Shown here one piece after another: positions 1 to 9,689 of a stretch of DNA of 64,000 bases. Positions within the stretch are counted from its first letter, which is position 1. Each line of letters starts with the position of its first letter. Position numbers and translations under genes: made by a program. The notes under the pieces are model-generated. The model was not told the origin of the DNA. It was given only the letters and a program-made list of their open reading frames with translations, and ran no database searches. Origin of the DNA: Streptomyces tardus (lineage in GTDB: Bacteria; Actinomycetota; Actinomycetes; Streptomycetales; Streptomycetaceae); contig NZ_JAELVF020000001.1 in assembly GCF_018101125.2 (NCBI RefSeq), forward strand, positions 541,189 through 605,188, written 5' to 3'.

Positions 1-52
1 GGCACGGTTCGTACGGGCGCGCTGCTCGCTGAAAGGGCCGGTCCGACCGGGC

Positions 53-793
53 TCAGATCCCGCAGCCTGGGGCCGACCAGAACTTGGCGGGCCGGTGGTC
101 GACATGGGTGTGGTCGTCGTGGCCCGGGTATCCGGGGCCGAGGATGCCGTTGAATCCGTGGTCGCGGGCGGCCTGGGCGAGGGTGCACAGGGAGTGCGGC
201 GAGGCACCGAGGTCGGCCGAATCACCGTACAGATGGCGGCTGTCGGGCGCGCCGCCCACCGCGTCGTTGCAGGCGACGGAGCGGAATCCGCTGGTGACCC
301 GGATCGGCTGGTCGCCGAGCGCCCTGCGCATCGCCTCCAGCTTCCACATGGTCCGCTTCGCGTTCTCCCTGGCCTCGGTGGCGCTCACCTTCCCGCCGCT
401 CCAGTCGGAGTTGCAGGTGTTGAGCTCGCTGAACTCGAAGTGCACGGGTGAGCAGTCCGGACTCTGCAACTCGTAGATCTTGTCGAAGGTGCCGGAGTCG
501 GCGACGCCGGTGGACTCCAGCCCGTACGCGGTCTGGAACCGTCCGACCGCGGCCTCGGTGGCCGGCCCGAAGTCGCCGTCGACGGTGAGCACTTCACCGG
601 AGGCGGGGTGGCCGGCGACCCGGACCTGGAGTTCGGTCACATCGGCGCCGGTGTCGCCCGAGGCGAGCGTGCGGTCCCAGGTGAAGCACTCGTCCGCCTG
701 TGCGGTACCGGCGGTGGCAGCCGTGAAACCCACCATTCCAGTCGTGGCCATGACAAATACGAGAAGGGCCCTCGGCACACGTCGTCTCCACAT
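53..793 (-). CDS. Secreted zinc D-Ala-D-Ala carboxypeptidase (peptidase M15, peptidoglycan-binding)
   Basis: The protein starts with an arginine-rich n-region (MWRRRVPR), a hydrophobic stretch and a likely signal peptidase site after TAQA, so it should be exported. An N-terminal peptidoglycan-binding domain follows (around GADVTELQ to GVADSGTF). The C-terminal M15A catalytic domain shows SGFRS, the zinc motif SRHLYGDSADL and a late DDHTHVDH, the layout of the Streptomyces albus G zinc DD-peptidase. It probably trims D-Ala from cell-wall stem peptides outside the cell. I chose the ATG at 793 because it puts the basic n-region at the start; an in-frame GTG at 820 would add nine residues. No operon partner is visible. 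Confidence 0.86.
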   Translation of the reverse strand: MWRRRVPRALLVFVMATTGMVGFTAATAGTAQADECFTWDRTLASGDTGADVTELQVRVAGHPASGEVLTVDGDFGPATEAAVGRFQTAYGLESTGVADSGTFDKIYELQSPDCSPVHFEFSELNTCNSDWSGGKVSATEARENAKRTMWKLEAMRRALGDQPIRVTSGFRSVACNDAVGGAPDSRHLYGDSADLGASPHSLCTLAQAARDHGFNGILGPGYPGHDDHTHVDHRPAKFWSAPGCGI

Positions 794-986
794 GGGACCC
801 GAGATTGGCCCACCGCTCACAACGCGTCAACTACGCGCGGAGAACTGTCAGTGGGCGGACCATTGGCACCCCTGCCACCATGGCCGATGCAGTCAGACGC
901 ACCCCGAGCGGCGAGGCCGTGACAGCCGTACGGCCGCCTCGCGCCGTGCATCGGCGCGGGCGACCGCAGCGGGCCGGAAGGCCGAC

Positions 987-1628
987 TCAGTCGTTGGGCA
1001 CGGTCTCGTAGCGGGGCGTGCCCTCCTCCATCTGACGCAGCGCGTCCTTGCGCTCGCGCTTGGAGAGCCGGTCGATGTAGAGCCGGCCGTAGAGGTGGTC
1101 GGTCTCGTGCTGGAGGCAGCGTGCGAAGTAGCCGCTGCCGCGCACCACGATCGGCTTGCCCTCGGCGTCCTGGCCGCGGACGACCGCGACGTCGGGCCGT
1201 GCCAGCGAGGCGTACGCCGTCGGCACGGACAGGCAGCCCTCGTTGCTGTCGTCCAGATTGCGGCGCTCCGGCGGGAGTTCGTCCAGAACCGGGTTGCAGA
1301 CCACACCGACGTGGCGCAGACCGTCGTCGTCCGGGCAGTCGTAGACGAAGACCTTGCTGTCCACACCGATCTGGTTCGCGGCGAGCCCCACACCCTCGGC
1401 GGCCCGCTGGGAGGCGAACATGTCGTCGACGAGCGCCGCGAGTTCGGGGCCGAACTCCGTGACGTCCGCGCACTCGCGGTGCAGCACCGCGTTCCCCACC
1501 ACGGTGATCGGACGGGCCGTGCCCCGCTCGCGGTACGCCTGCTCCCGCGCCTCGCAGTCCTCCGTGTCGACGATGAACTCGTCCTCGGCTGTCTCGTCCG
1601 TAGACCGGGTCTCCTGCTGCTGGGCCAT
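987..1628 (-). CDS. def: Peptide deformylase
   Basis: Removes the N-formyl group from nascent proteins at the ribosome exit, using a metal-bound water. All three family motifs are present in order: [17 protein letters not shown] (metal-binding Cys) and QHETDHLYG (the HExxH helix). The 213-residue length fits actinobacterial deformylases with an acidic N-terminal extension of about 30 residues ([18 protein letters not shown]). It lies alone between the carboxypeptidase and a TPR protein, all on the minus strand. Streptomyces carries more than one def, so this copy may be a secondary isozyme. Confidence 0.95.
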   Translation of the reverse strand: MAQQQETRSTDETAEDEFIVDTEDCEAREQAYRERGTARPITVVGNAVLHRECADVTEFGPELAALVDDMFASQRAAEGVGLAANQIGVDSKVFVYDCPDDDGLRHVGVVCNPVLDELPPERRNLDDSNEGCLSVPTAYASLARPDVAVVRGQDAEGKPIVVRGSGYFARCLQHETDHLYGRLYIDRLSKRERKDALRQMEEGTPRYETVPND

Positions 1629-1695
1629 TTCCGCCGTACGCCTTCCTCAACCGACCAGATATCGGCCTACAGGGTACGGGGCCGCGCGAAGCGCC

Positions 1696-2709
1696 TCAGC
1701 AGACCTCTTCCAGATCACGCCACGCACGCGAATCCGGGCTGTCCGCGACCCAGCCGTCCAGCAGGCCCTTCACCAGGCCGCGCGGGGCAGCGATCCCGCA
1801 CTCGCGCTCCGGAGTCCACAGCAGGCCCGGTCCTCCGGGCGCCATGTGCCCGAGCGGGCCGGGCCGACCCGGTGCGCTGTGGTCGTGCGGATCCTGGCGC
1901 AACTCGCCGTCGCCCTGGTCGCTGGGCATCCGCGACTCCGAGCACGACCGGCACAGCAGCCGCACCGAGGACGACCAGTCCTCGGCGGCGAACCCGGCCT
2001 CGGCCGCGAGCGCTTCCAGCGCGTCCCGGTCCTCCTCGGTCGCCGCCTCCAGCAGCACCACCCAGGTGGGCACCGGCGAGGGCGCCCAGAGCTCTATCTC
2101 GTCGAAGACCGGGTACGCGGAGAGCGACGCACCGGACAACAGCGTGCGCTCACCGTGCGGTACACCGTCGTGCAGCACGACCTCGCCCCAGCGGCGCCCC
2201 GAGGACGGCAGCGGGATGGACTGCACCTCGATGCGGGCCGGGTCCAGCCTGCGCCCCCAGACCACCTCCGCCTCGCCCTCCGGCGACAGCCGCACGGCGG
2301 AGCTGCCCAGCCCCATGCCTGTCGGCTCGGCGTTCGGGGACGCCTCGGCCGGCGCCGGGCCGGGCACCCGGAGGCCGTACGCCTGCCAGGCGCGCCGTGC
2401 CAGCGGCCAGTCCTGCAACGCGGTGGCGGCGATGCCCAGGTTCCACCAGTCCGGGGCGCCGGCGGACCGGTCCAGCAGCGCCACGGCTCGCAGGCCCGCG
2501 ACCCTGGCACGGTCCCAGTCGTGCCGGAACTTGTGCAGCAGTGCGAGGTTGAACCAGGACTCCGACAGCCAGGGTTCGAGATCGGCGGCACGCGTCAGCA
2601 GCGCGCCCGCATCCTCGTAACGGCCGTCGCCGATGAGGGTGAACGCGCGGTCGGTGGCCAACCGCCAGTCCGTGGACGGCCGATGCCGCACCCTGCCGAA
2701 GAACTTCAC
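1696..2709 (-). CDS. Tetratricopeptide-repeat protein
   Basis: The GTG at 2709 is preferred because conserved-looking sequence begins there (VKFFGRVRHRPSTDW) and a purine-rich AGGCGGG lies just upstream; a longer in-frame start at 2829 would add 40 low-complexity residues. The protein would be 337 residues. Helical TPR-like repeats occupy roughly the first 120 residues (ATDRAFTLIGDGRYEDAGALL, WFNLALLHKFRHDW). The rest is a globular region without a motif I recognise, containing two Cys (LLCRSC) and a Trp/Gly-rich C-terminus. No signal peptide or membrane segment is seen, so it is probably a cytosolic scaffold. Function unknown. Confidence 0.72.
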   Translation of the reverse strand: MKFFGRVRHRPSTDWRLATDRAFTLIGDGRYEDAGALLTRAADLEPWLSESWFNLALLHKFRHDWDRARVAGLRAVALLDRSAGAPDWWNLGIAATALQDWPLARRAWQAYGLRVPGPAPAEASPNAEPTGMGLGSSAVRLSPEGEAEVVWGRRLDPARIEVQSIPLPSSGRRWGEVVLHDGVPHGERTLLSGASLSAYPVFDEIELWAPSPVPTWVVLLEAATEEDRDALEALAAEAGFAAEDWSSSVRLLCRSCSESRMPSDQGDGELRQDPHDHSAPGRPGPLGHMAPGGPGLLWTPERECGIAAPRGLVKGLLDGWVADSPDSRAWRDLEEVC

Positions 2710-3337
2710 GATGATCCCGCCTGGTTCCCGCCTGTTGGTAGTGGAGATACCCGTCCGAGGGCTCGCGAGGTCGCCGAGGACCCCGCTTCGCTCGCTCGGG
2801 CCGCTGTTCCCGCATCCAACCATGCCCACCTCGCGGTGTGCTCATTACCCAGGAGTCGAACCGATCCGGTCCGGCGACGAGGTAGTCGTCCGGCCCGATT
2901 CGGACACCGGCTCGACAGTTGGCCGTACGTCCTGGGATCAGCTTGCTTCACCGCACGGAGGCACGCGAGGGGAACGCGAGGGGAAGGGGAACAGGAGACG
3001 CCGCGGAGCACCGGCGGACGGACGAGCGAGGGGGCAGGCGGGCCGCGCAGCCCGGGCCGCGCAGGTCGGGGCTTCCTGCCGGTTTCTCTGCGTCCAGCTG
3101 TCCGCCAAGGGTCCTTACCCGCAACGCTCCACTCGCGGCTCCCCGGCCGCGGCTCGCTGCCCGCAGCAGGCCCTCAGAGCCCCTGCCCACGCGCCGCGGC
3201 CGGTGGCGCCGTACGCGGCCCCGGGACGCACGCGTACGGGCCGGGCGGCGTCCGGGAGCCACCGCGGCAGGTGCAAGGGCGCATCGAGGAGCCCGGGCGA
3301 AAGAGTCGAGCCGCGGGCCCGCGAGGGGCCCGCGGGC
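2710..3337. other. Non-coding stretch between TPR gene and rsrA
   Basis: No open frame here has a convincing start, codon pattern or family match. A 7-nt complementary pair about 89 nt apart at 2862-2950 looked tRNA-like but its internal arms do not fold. The part next to rsrA holds a GC-rich hairpin listed separately. Otherwise I see nothing. Confidence 0.5.
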
Positions 3338-3340
3338 TCA
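3308..3340 (-). terminator. Hairpin at the end of rsrA
   Basis: A strong GC inverted repeat, with arms around GCCGCGGGCCC and GGGCCCGCGGGC and a short gcgag loop, lies at the end of the sigR-rsrA unit and touches the rsrA stop codon. No U-tract follows, as is usual in Streptomyces terminators. Confidence 0.55.
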
Positions 3341-3751
3341 GTGGGTCTGCTTGCGGGGCCCGCCGGGCTGCGGGGCCTCCTGCGCGGCGGAACCGTCCGT
3401 CTCGCTCCGCCCCTCGGGGACGCTCTCGGCAATGTCCTCGGAGGGCGAGTGCCGGTAGCCGGCCATGTCGACCACGGTGTCCTCGGGCAGCACCTCGCCG
3501 GCCCGGATCAGATCGATGCGGTCCATGACCTTCGAGCGCAGGTCCGAGGGCACGTCGTCGTGGCCGCAGCACCGCTTGACGAGCTTCTTGACCGCCTGCT
3601 CCAGGCCGTACTTCTCCAGGCACGGGGAGCACTCGTCGAGATGCTCGGCCAGCTTGTCCCGATCGACGTCGGGCATCTCCTGGTCCAGATACTCGTAGAG
3701 ATGGTCCAGAGCGTCGGAGCAGTTCGTCTCTTTCGGGTCAGAGCTGCTCAT
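3338..3751 (-). CDS. rsrA: Anti-sigma factor RsrA (zinc-dependent, disulfide stress)
   Basis: A 137-residue ZAS-family anti-sigma factor that holds SigR inactive in reducing conditions and releases it when thiols oxidise to a disulfide. The zinc motif is visible: an early Cys ([15 protein letters not shown]), then HLDECSPC giving the HxxxCxxC signature. [12 protein letters not shown] follows, as in the Streptomyces coelicolor protein. The C-terminal 40 residues are acidic and low in complexity. The start ATG at 3751 overlaps the sigR stop in an ATGA, implying translational coupling and near-stoichiometric synthesis with the sigma factor. It is co-regulated from the SigR-type promoter upstream of sigR. 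Confidence 0.96.
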   Translation of the reverse strand: MSSSDPKETNCSDALDHLYEYLDQEMPDVDRDKLAEHLDECSPCLEKYGLEQAVKKLVKRCCGHDDVPSDLRSKVMDRIDLIRAGEVLPEDTVVDMAGYRHSPSEDIAESVPEGRSETDGSAAQEAPQPGGPRKQTH

Positions 3752-4587
3752 GAGCCCGCGCCTTTCCGGTTGTGCGACTCGTCCAACCCTCCGGCGGCGA
3801 CGCCTGCCGGGACCATGCCGCGCTCGCGGGCGTAGTCCTCCAGCATTCCGCGAAGTTGTCTGCGACCGCGGTGCAGACGGGACATCACCGTGCCGATGGG
3901 CGTACCCATGATGTCGGCGATCTCCTTGTAGGCAAAGCCCTCCACGTCCGCGAGGTAGACCGCGATGCGGAACTCCTCGGGGATCGCCTGGAGCGCCTGC
4001 TTCACGTCCGAGTCCGGGAGGTGGTCCAGAGCCTGGGACTCCGCGGACCGCAGGCCGGTCGACATGTGCGACTCGGCACGGGCGAGCTGCCAGTCCTCGA
4101 TCTCCTCGGCGGCACTGCGCTGCGGCTCCCGCTGCTTCTTGCGGTAGGAGTTGATGAAGGTGTTGGTCAGGATGCGGTACAGCCACGCCTTGAGATTGGT
4201 GCCCTGGCGGAACTGGTGGAAGGACGCGTACGCCTTCGCGTACGTCTCCTGGACCAGGTCCTCGGCGTCGGCCGGATTCCGCGTCATACGGAGCGCGGCG
4301 GAGTACATCTGGTCGAGAAAACCCAGCGCATCGCGCTCGAAACGGGCGCTGCGCTCGCTTTCGCTCTCCACCCGGGTGCCCTCGTCCTCGGAACCGGCGA
4401 CCGGACCCACCTCCTCGGTAGCGGCGGCGAGCCCGTGCGCGAACCCGCTGGCATCGGAGAATAGCGAATCGGCCATCCCTCGGCCTGCTGTGTCCACCGG
4501 CCGGATGTGCGCGGCACCGGCCAGCGCCAGCGTGGCCCAGTCCAGGTCAGCGGCCTGGGGACGCTGCGGGCAGGCTACAGAACCCAT
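3748..4587 (-). CDS. sigR: ECF RNA polymerase sigma factor SigR (long form)
   Basis: A group IV sigma factor for disulfide (thiol-oxidative) stress. Region 2 is clear ([41 protein letters not shown]), as is region 4 ([39 protein letters not shown]). From the ATG at 4587 it is 279 residues. The classical shorter protein probably starts near the GTG at 4410 ([10 protein letters not shown]), giving about 220 residues. In S. coelicolor an upstream start on the stress-induced transcript gives an unstable longer isoform; the same arrangement is possible here because a SigR-type promoter lies upstream of 4587. rsrA overlaps the 3' end. Confidence 0.96.
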   Translation of the reverse strand: MGSVACPQRPQAADLDWATLALAGAAHIRPVDTAGRGMADSLFSDASGFAHGLAAATEEVGPVAGSEDEGTRVESESERSARFERDALGFLDQMYSAALRMTRNPADAEDLVQETYAKAYASFHQFRQGTNLKAWLYRILTNTFINSYRKKQREPQRSAAEEIEDWQLARAESHMSTGLRSAESQALDHLPDSDVKQALQAIPEEFRIAVYLADVEGFAYKEIADIMGTPIGTVMSRLHRGRRQLRGMLEDYARERGMVPAGVAAGGLDESHNRKGAGS

Positions 4588-4650
4588 GCTTGCGGCTCCC
4601 TCTCAGTGCGGTGGCTCGGACCGGCCGGTCTCGTGCCGGACACTCCGCAC

Positions 4651-4677
4651 AACAGCCCTCACCCGCCGTTCATTCCC
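4651..4677 (-). promoter_or_regulatory. SigR-dependent autoregulatory promoter of sigR-rsrA
   Basis: Read on the minus strand, GGGAAT (4677-4672) is followed by exactly 18 nt and then GTT (4653-4651). This matches the established SigR promoter consensus GGAAT-N18-GTT. Transcription would start near 4640-4645, about 55 nt before the long-form ATG at 4587. It predicts positive autoregulation of sigR-rsrA. Confidence 0.85.
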
Positions 4678-4743
4678 GATCCGCCGGACCGGCCGAAAAC
4701 CCGTAGTGAGACCTCGCTCACAGAAAGCCGATCCCCGGCGGAG

Positions 4744-5394
4744 TCAGGCCCGTTGGCGCTCCAGCCAGCCGGCGACCGCCTCGGTGATGACAGCCATCGC
4801 GTCGTCCTCGGAGAGGTCCGCCTTCTTCGGCACCGCGAATCCGTGGTCGGCGAAGGGCACCGCGACCGGACGCTCCCGGGCGGGGAACTCCTCGGGCCGC
4901 CCGAACGGATCACGGGCGCCCTGCACCACCAGCACCTCCCCGACCGCCTTCCGGGCCGCGGTCAGTTCCTCGATCCGGGACTTCTCCGGACGGCCCGGCG
5001 GATGCAGCGGAAAGGAGAGCGCCAGCACCGCGCGGGCGCCCAGCTCCCCCGCCGTGCGGCAGGCGACCCGCGCACCCGCGCTGCGCCCACCGGCGGTGAT
5101 CGGGAGCTGCTCCCGCTCCAGCGCGGGCCACAGCGCGCGCCAGCACGAGTCCAGGGTCTTCGGCGCGGGCGCCACCTTCCGGCCCGCGACCCGCCAGGGC
5201 TGCTCGACGAGCGCGACCGTCACACCGCGCGCGGGCAGGGACTCGGCGAGCGCGCGGAGGTCGCGGGCCTCCACGCCGCCGCCCGCCCCGTGGCCGAGCG
5301 CCAGCAGGGTGCGCGCGGAGGCGGCACGGTGCCAGTGGATCCTGGCCGGTCCGGCCGGGGTGGGGACCTGGGAGGCGGTGGGTTCGGAGGCCAT
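4744..5394 (-). CDS. Alpha/beta hydrolase (dienelactone-hydrolase/KANL3-Tex30 type)
   Basis: A 216-residue cytosolic hydrolase. The oxyanion-side motif LALGHGAGGG lies near the N-terminus and a nucleophile elbow GGRSAGARVA near the middle (G-x-S-x-G with Ser). A late QGARDPFGRPEEF carries the acid and a C-terminal DHGFAVPK the histidine. Substrate unknown. The ATG at 5394 is chosen because homology-like sequence begins there; an upstream in-frame start at 5502 adds a Cys/Arg-rich stretch unlike protein. It sits alone between sigR and the SRAP gene, same strand. Confidence 0.8.
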   Translation of the reverse strand: MASEPTASQVPTPAGPARIHWHRAASARTLLALGHGAGGGVEARDLRALAESLPARGVTVALVEQPWRVAGRKVAPAPKTLDSCWRALWPALEREQLPITAGGRSAGARVACRTAGELGARAVLALSFPLHPPGRPEKSRIEELTAARKAVGEVLVVQGARDPFGRPEEFPARERPVAVPFADHGFAVPKKADLSEDDAMAVITEAVAGWLERQRA

Positions 5395-5530
5395 GGCCCC
5401 ATCGAAGCACCGCGGCCGGCCGGCGCACCAACACCCGCGCCCGTACGGCGGGTTGGCCACACTCGTCCCGACGGGGCCGAACCCCGCCGATCCCGCCCGC
5501 ACCCGGCCCGCGCGCCAGAGCCCGCCCGGG

Positions 5531-6355
5531 TCAGAAGAGCGTGCCCAGCTCCGGTTCGGCCAGTTCGTCCTTCAGCTGCGGCCCGTTGTTGCGGACGTTC
5601 GAGACAGCGGTGCCCACCGGGTACGCGCGGTGGCGCCCGGTCGGCAGCGCGCTCGTCAACTCCCGCAGCTCGTCGGGGTCCTGGTGCCGCGGGTCGAGCC
5701 AGCTGTCCCAGCGGTCGGCGGGCAGTGCGACCGGCATCCTCGGGTGGATGTCGGCGAGTGAACGCGGACCGCCCTCCGCCGCGTCCGGCAGCAGGTCGGT
5801 CTCGGCCTCTGTGGTGAGCACGGTGCAGGTCGCCCACCACGCGCTCGGGTCGCCCTGCGGCACCGACGGGTCGCGCCAGAACTCGTAGAGCCCGGCGAAG
5901 GCCATCACCGAACCGTCCACCGGTGTGACGAAGTACGGCTGCTTGCGCGGGCGTTTGCGCTTGCCCTGCTGCTCCAGATCGAGTTCGCCGCTCGCGGTGA
6001 CCCACTCGTAGTACCCGTCCGCCGGCAGCAGACAGCGACGGGAGAGGAACGCCCTGCGGTAGGCGGGCTTCTCCGCGACCGTCTCCGAACGGGCGTTGAT
6101 CATCTTCACCGCGCTCTCCGGCGACTTCGCCCAGGACGGTACGAGCCCCCAGCGCAGCTCGCGCAGCTGCCGCACCGGGACCGGGTCGCCACTGTGGCGC
6201 AGCGGGCGGTCGAGCACGGCCGGCACGCGGTCCGTGGGTGCGACGTTGTAGTTCGGGTGGTCGCCCGCGAGGGCCTCCTGCGGGTCCCGTCCGGACACGT
6301 CGAAGAGCCGGACCAGGTCCTCCGGCTTCTGGCTGGCTGCATACCGTCCGCACAT
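5531..6355 (-). CDS. SRAP-domain protein (YedK/HMCES family, abasic-site sensor)
   Basis: Starts MCGRYA, so after methionine removal Cys2 becomes N-terminal. This is the catalytic residue that forms a thiazolidine crosslink with abasic sites in single-stranded DNA. The other family landmarks are present: WGLVPSWAK, INARSET, CLLPADGYYEW, FAGLYEFW and HPRMPVAL with the active-site His. At 274 residues it is the usual length. It acts in replication-coupled protection of AP sites. Longer in-frame starts upstream are rejected because Cys2 must be terminal. It is divergent from the following membrane peptidase with about 100 nt between them. Confidence 0.93.
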   Translation of the reverse strand: MCGRYAASQKPEDLVRLFDVSGRDPQEALAGDHPNYNVAPTDRVPAVLDRPLRHSGDPVPVRQLRELRWGLVPSWAKSPESAVKMINARSETVAEKPAYRRAFLSRRCLLPADGYYEWVTASGELDLEQQGKRKRPRKQPYFVTPVDGSVMAFAGLYEFWRDPSVPQGDPSAWWATCTVLTTEAETDLLPDAAEGGPRSLADIHPRMPVALPADRWDSWLDPRHQDPDELRELTSALPTGRHRAYPVGTAVSNVRNNGPQLKDELAEPELGTLF

Positions 6356-6458
6356 GAGTGCCAGACTGCCACGGCACTCGTGGGCCGCGTCGAGCGTTGG
6401 GGCGGTGGTACGGGGATCGGCGGAGACGCGTGGACGAGCAGAGGGGGACATCACAGCC

Positions 6459-7157
6459 ATGACGGATGTCTGGGACGAAGTGACCGGCACCCAACCAGCG
6501 CCCGAGACCTGGCTGGTCCTCGCGGTCGCGGCGGTGGCGCTGCTGGTGGTGAGCGTCCGTCCGAGCTGGCTCATCGCCCGCAACGCGGTGACCATCGCCC
6601 ACGAGGGCGGCCACGGCCTCGTGGCGCTGCTCACCGGCCGCCGCCTGGACGGCATACGGCTGCACTCCGACACCTCCGGGCTGACCGTCTCGCGCGGCAA
6701 GCCGACCGGCATCGGCATGGTGCTGACCGCCGCCTCCGGCTACACCGCACCCTCGCTGCTCGGCCTGTTCGGCGCCTGGCTGCTCACCACCGGGCACATC
6801 ACCGCACTGCTGTGGGGTGCGACAGCTCTGCTGCTGGCGATGCTGATCATGATCCGCAACGTCTACGGCGCCCTGAGCGTGATCGTGACCGGTGGCCTGT
6901 TCTTCGCGGTCTCCTGGTTCACCGAGCCCGAGGTGCAGTCGGTGTTCGCCTACGGGGTGGTGTGGTTCCTGCTGCTGGGCGGGGTCCGGCCGGTCTTCGA
7001 GCTCCAGGCGAAGCGGCGGTACGGCGGCGCCCGGGACTCCGACGCCGACCAGTTGCAGCGGCTGACCCACGCTCCGGCCGTGGTCTGGCTGCTGCTCTTC
7101 CACGCCGTCTCGCTCTGCTCGCTCATCGGCGGCGCGCGCTGGCTGCTGGGCTGGTGA
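6459..7157 (+). CDS. Membrane M50-family peptidase (site-2-protease-like)
   Basis: A 232-residue polytopic membrane protein with about six hydrophobic segments. The zinc motif HEGGH lies in a segment near residue 47 (NAVTIAHEGGHGLVALLTG), giving the HExxH of M50 metalloproteases. A family second motif with an Asp ligand is not obvious, so activity is not certain. Start ATG at 6459 follows GAGGGGGA. It probably works in the membrane on transmembrane substrates. It stands between SRAP and aroA with about 60 nt to aroA, and could be co-transcribed with it. Confidence 0.82.
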   Translation: MTDVWDEVTGTQPAPETWLVLAVAAVALLVVSVRPSWLIARNAVTIAHEGGHGLVALLTGRRLDGIRLHSDTSGLTVSRGKPTGIGMVLTAASGYTAPSLLGLFGAWLLTTGHITALLWGATALLLAMLIMIRNVYGALSVIVTGGLFFAVSWFTEPEVQSVFAYGVVWFLLLGGVRPVFELQAKRRYGGARDSDADQLQRLTHAPAVVWLLLFHAVSLCSLIGGARWLLGW

Positions 7158-7218
7158 AGGGCGCGAGGAGACGCCACAGGGCGGGTCGGGCCCGTACCGC
7201 ACCCACTAAAGTGTGGGC

Positions 7219-8541
7219 ATGACCGACGAGTCCACGCACAGCGCGCACTGGCCCGCTCCGCTCGCCCGCGGCCCCGTGAAGGCCACCGTCACCGTGCCCG
7301 GCTCCAAGTCGGTCACCAACCGCGCTCTGGTGCTGGCCGCCCTGGCCTCCGAGCCGGGCTGGCTGCGCAGACCGCTGCGGTCGCGGGACACCCTGCTGAT
7401 GGCGCAGGCGCTGCGCGCCCTGGGCGTGGGCATCGAGGAGGGCATCGGCCCGGACGGCACCGGCGAAGCGTGGCGCATCGTCCCGGACGAGCTGCGCGGC
7501 CCGGTCACCGTGGACGTCGGCAACGCCGGTACGGTCATGCGCTTCCTCCCGCCGCTCGCCGCGCTGGCGGACGGCCCGATCCACTTCGACGGCGACCCGC
7601 GCTCGCACGAGCGTCCGCTGCACGGCGTCATCGACGCACTCCGCACGCTCGGCGCCGGCATCGAGGACGACGGTCGCGGCGCGCTGCCGCTGACGGTGCG
7701 GGGCACCGGCTCGCTGGCCGGGGGGCCGGTCACCATCGACGCTTCCTCCTCCAGCCAGTTCGTGAGCGCGCTGCTGCTCTCCGGCGCCCGGTACAACCAC
7801 GGCGTCGAGGTGCGGCACGTCGGCGGGAAGCTGCCGTCGATGCCGCACATCCGGATGACCGTCGACATGCTGCGGGCCGCGGGTGCGCAGGTGGACAGCC
7901 CGGAGGCCGGCGGCGAGCGGGACGTCTGGCGGGTCGCGCCCGGAGCGCTGCTCGGCCGCGACCTGGTCGTGGAGCCCGACCTCTCCAACGCCCAACCCTT
8001 CCTGGCCGCCGCCCTGTTGACCGGCGGCGCGGTCACCGTGCCGGACTGGCCCGCGCACACCACCCAGCCGGGCGACGCGCTGCGGGAGATCTTCACCGCG
8101 ATGGGCGGCAGCTGCGAACTCACCGAGCAGGGACTGACGTTCACCGGATCGGGGCGGGTGCGGGGCATCGACATCGACCTCGGCGAGGTCGGCGAGCTCA
8201 CCCCGGGCATCGCCGCCGTCGCGGCGCTCGCGGACTCCGAGTCCGTACTGCGCGGCGTCGCCCACCTCAGGCTGCACGAGACCGACCGGCTGGCCGCGCT
8301 CACCCGCGAGATCAACGGGCTGGGCGGCGACGTCACCGAGATCGAGGACGGGCTGCGCATCCGTCCGCGCCCGCTGCACGGCGGCGTCTTCCACACCTAC
8401 GACGACCACCGCCTGGCCACCGCCGGGGCACTGCTCGGGCTGCTGGTGCCCGACGTCCGCGTGGAGAACATCGCGACCACCGGCAAGACGCTCCCCGACT
8501 TCCCCGACATGTGGCACGTCATGCTCGGTACGAGAGCCTGA
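7219..8541 (+). CDS. aroA: 3-phosphoshikimate 1-carboxyvinyltransferase (EPSP synthase)
   Basis: Transfers enolpyruvate from PEP to shikimate-3-phosphate in the shikimate pathway. Motifs: [15 protein letters not shown] (PEP/S3P binding), [38 protein letters not shown] and [14 protein letters not shown]. Length is 440 residues. The NAGTVMRF motif, where many enzymes have NAGTAxRP, is the actinobacterial-type variant. The ATG at 7219 is chosen; a GTG two codons earlier is also possible. rsgA starts 11 nt downstream, so the two are very likely one operon. Confidence 0.96.
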   Translation: MTDESTHSAHWPAPLARGPVKATVTVPGSKSVTNRALVLAALASEPGWLRRPLRSRDTLLMAQALRALGVGIEEGIGPDGTGEAWRIVPDELRGPVTVDVGNAGTVMRFLPPLAALADGPIHFDGDPRSHERPLHGVIDALRTLGAGIEDDGRGALPLTVRGTGSLAGGPVTIDASSSSQFVSALLLSGARYNHGVEVRHVGGKLPSMPHIRMTVDMLRAAGAQVDSPEAGGERDVWRVAPGALLGRDLVVEPDLSNAQPFLAAALLTGGAVTVPDWPAHTTQPGDALREIFTAMGGSCELTEQGLTFTGSGRVRGIDIDLGEVGELTPGIAAVAALADSESVLRGVAHLRLHETDRLAALTREINGLGGDVTEIEDGLRIRPRPLHGGVFHTYDDHRLATAGALLGLLVPDVRVENIATTGKTLPDFPDMWHVMLGTRA

Positions 8542-8552
8542 GAGGCCGGGGC

Positions 8553-9545
8553 ATGCGCCGTTACGGCAAGAACACCGACGAGGACGACATCCGGCACCGT
8601 CCCAGCCGCCGGGGAAGCCGCCCCCGCACCCGGATCCGGCCCAAGCACGAGGACGCGGCCGAGGGGCTGGTCCTCACCGTCGACCGCGGCCGGATCACCT
8701 GCCTCGTCGACAACCGCAGCATCACCGCGATGAAGGCCAGGGAGCTCGGGCGCAAGGGCGTGGTGGTCGGCGATCTGGTCGCGCTGGTCGGCGACCTCAC
8801 CGGAGCCAAGGACACCCTCGCCCGGGTGGTGCGCGTGGAGGACCGCACCTCCGTGCTGCGCCGCACCGCCGACGACGACGATCCCTTCGAGCGGGTGATC
8901 GTCGCCAACGCGGACCAGTTGGCCATCGTCACGGCGCTCGCCGACCCCGAGCCGCGGCCCAGGATGATCGACCGCTGCCTGGTCGCCGCGTACGACGCGG
9001 GGATGGAGCCGCTGCTCGTCCTCACCAAGTCCGATCTCGCCCCCGCCGCCCCGCTGCTGGAGACCTACGCACCGCTCGGGGTGCGTACGGTCGCGGTGCA
9101 CCACCACGAGGAGCCGGACGCGGTGCGGGAGTTGCTCAGCGGCCTGGTCTCGGTCTTCGTCGGCCACTCCGGTGTCGGCAAGACCACCCTGGTCAACGCG
9201 CTCGTACCGGCCAACCAGCGGGCGACCGGCGTGGTCAACGCGGTCACCGGGCGCGGACGCCACACCACCACCTCCGCGCTCGCCCTGCCGCTGCCGGACT
9301 CCGACGGCTGGGTGATCGACACACCGGGCGTACGTTCCTTCGGGCTGCACCACATCGATCCCTCGCGTGTGATCCACGCCTTTCCGGAGCTTCAGGCGGG
9401 CACCGAGGGCTGCCCCCGCGCGTGCAGCCACGACGAGCGGGACTGCGCGCTGGACGCCTGGGTCGCCGCGGGCCACGCCGATCCGGCCCGACTGGATTCC
9501 CTGCGGCGGCTGTTGGCCACCCGCGAGCGCCACGAGGGCGACTGA
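8553..9545 (+). CDS. rsgA: Small ribosomal subunit biogenesis GTPase RsgA
   Basis: A circularly permuted GTPase that checks 30S maturation. An N-terminal OB-fold-like region (GLVLTVDRGRITCLVD) is followed by G4 (LTKSDL), G1 (GHSGVGKTTL) and G3 (DTPGV) in permuted order. A C-terminal zinc motif follows (GCPRACSHDERDCAL, C-x4-C-x-H-x5-C type). It is 330 residues, with a basic tail at the N-terminus (HRPSRRGSRPRTRIRPKH) suited to rRNA contact. Start ATG 8553 sits just after the aroA stop with GAGAGGCCGGGG upstream. Confidence 0.95.
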   Translation: MRRYGKNTDEDDIRHRPSRRGSRPRTRIRPKHEDAAEGLVLTVDRGRITCLVDNRSITAMKARELGRKGVVVGDLVALVGDLTGAKDTLARVVRVEDRTSVLRRTADDDDPFERVIVANADQLAIVTALADPEPRPRMIDRCLVAAYDAGMEPLLVLTKSDLAPAAPLLETYAPLGVRTVAVHHHEEPDAVRELLSGLVSVFVGHSGVGKTTLVNALVPANQRATGVVNAVTGRGRHTTTSALALPLPDSDGWVIDTPGVRSFGLHHIDPSRVIHAFPELQAGTEGCPRACSHDERDCALDAWVAAGHADPARLDSLRRLLATRERHEGD

Positions 9546-9689
9546 GCCGGCCCGCCCCGGCCCGGCCGCTCTCCGCCTCGATTTGATCCGCCTCGCCCTG
9601 GCCGCCTCGCCCCTGGTCCGCTCGCCCCGCCGCGATCCGCCGTCACCGTCGGGACGCGCTCCCGCGCGAGGCCGCGGCCCGACGGCCGG

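Noticed and set aside
2862..2950. A tRNA-like 89-nt fold on the minus strand (CCCAGGA...TCCTGGG)
   Set aside because: The D, anticodon and T arms do not pair; only the outer seven bases match.
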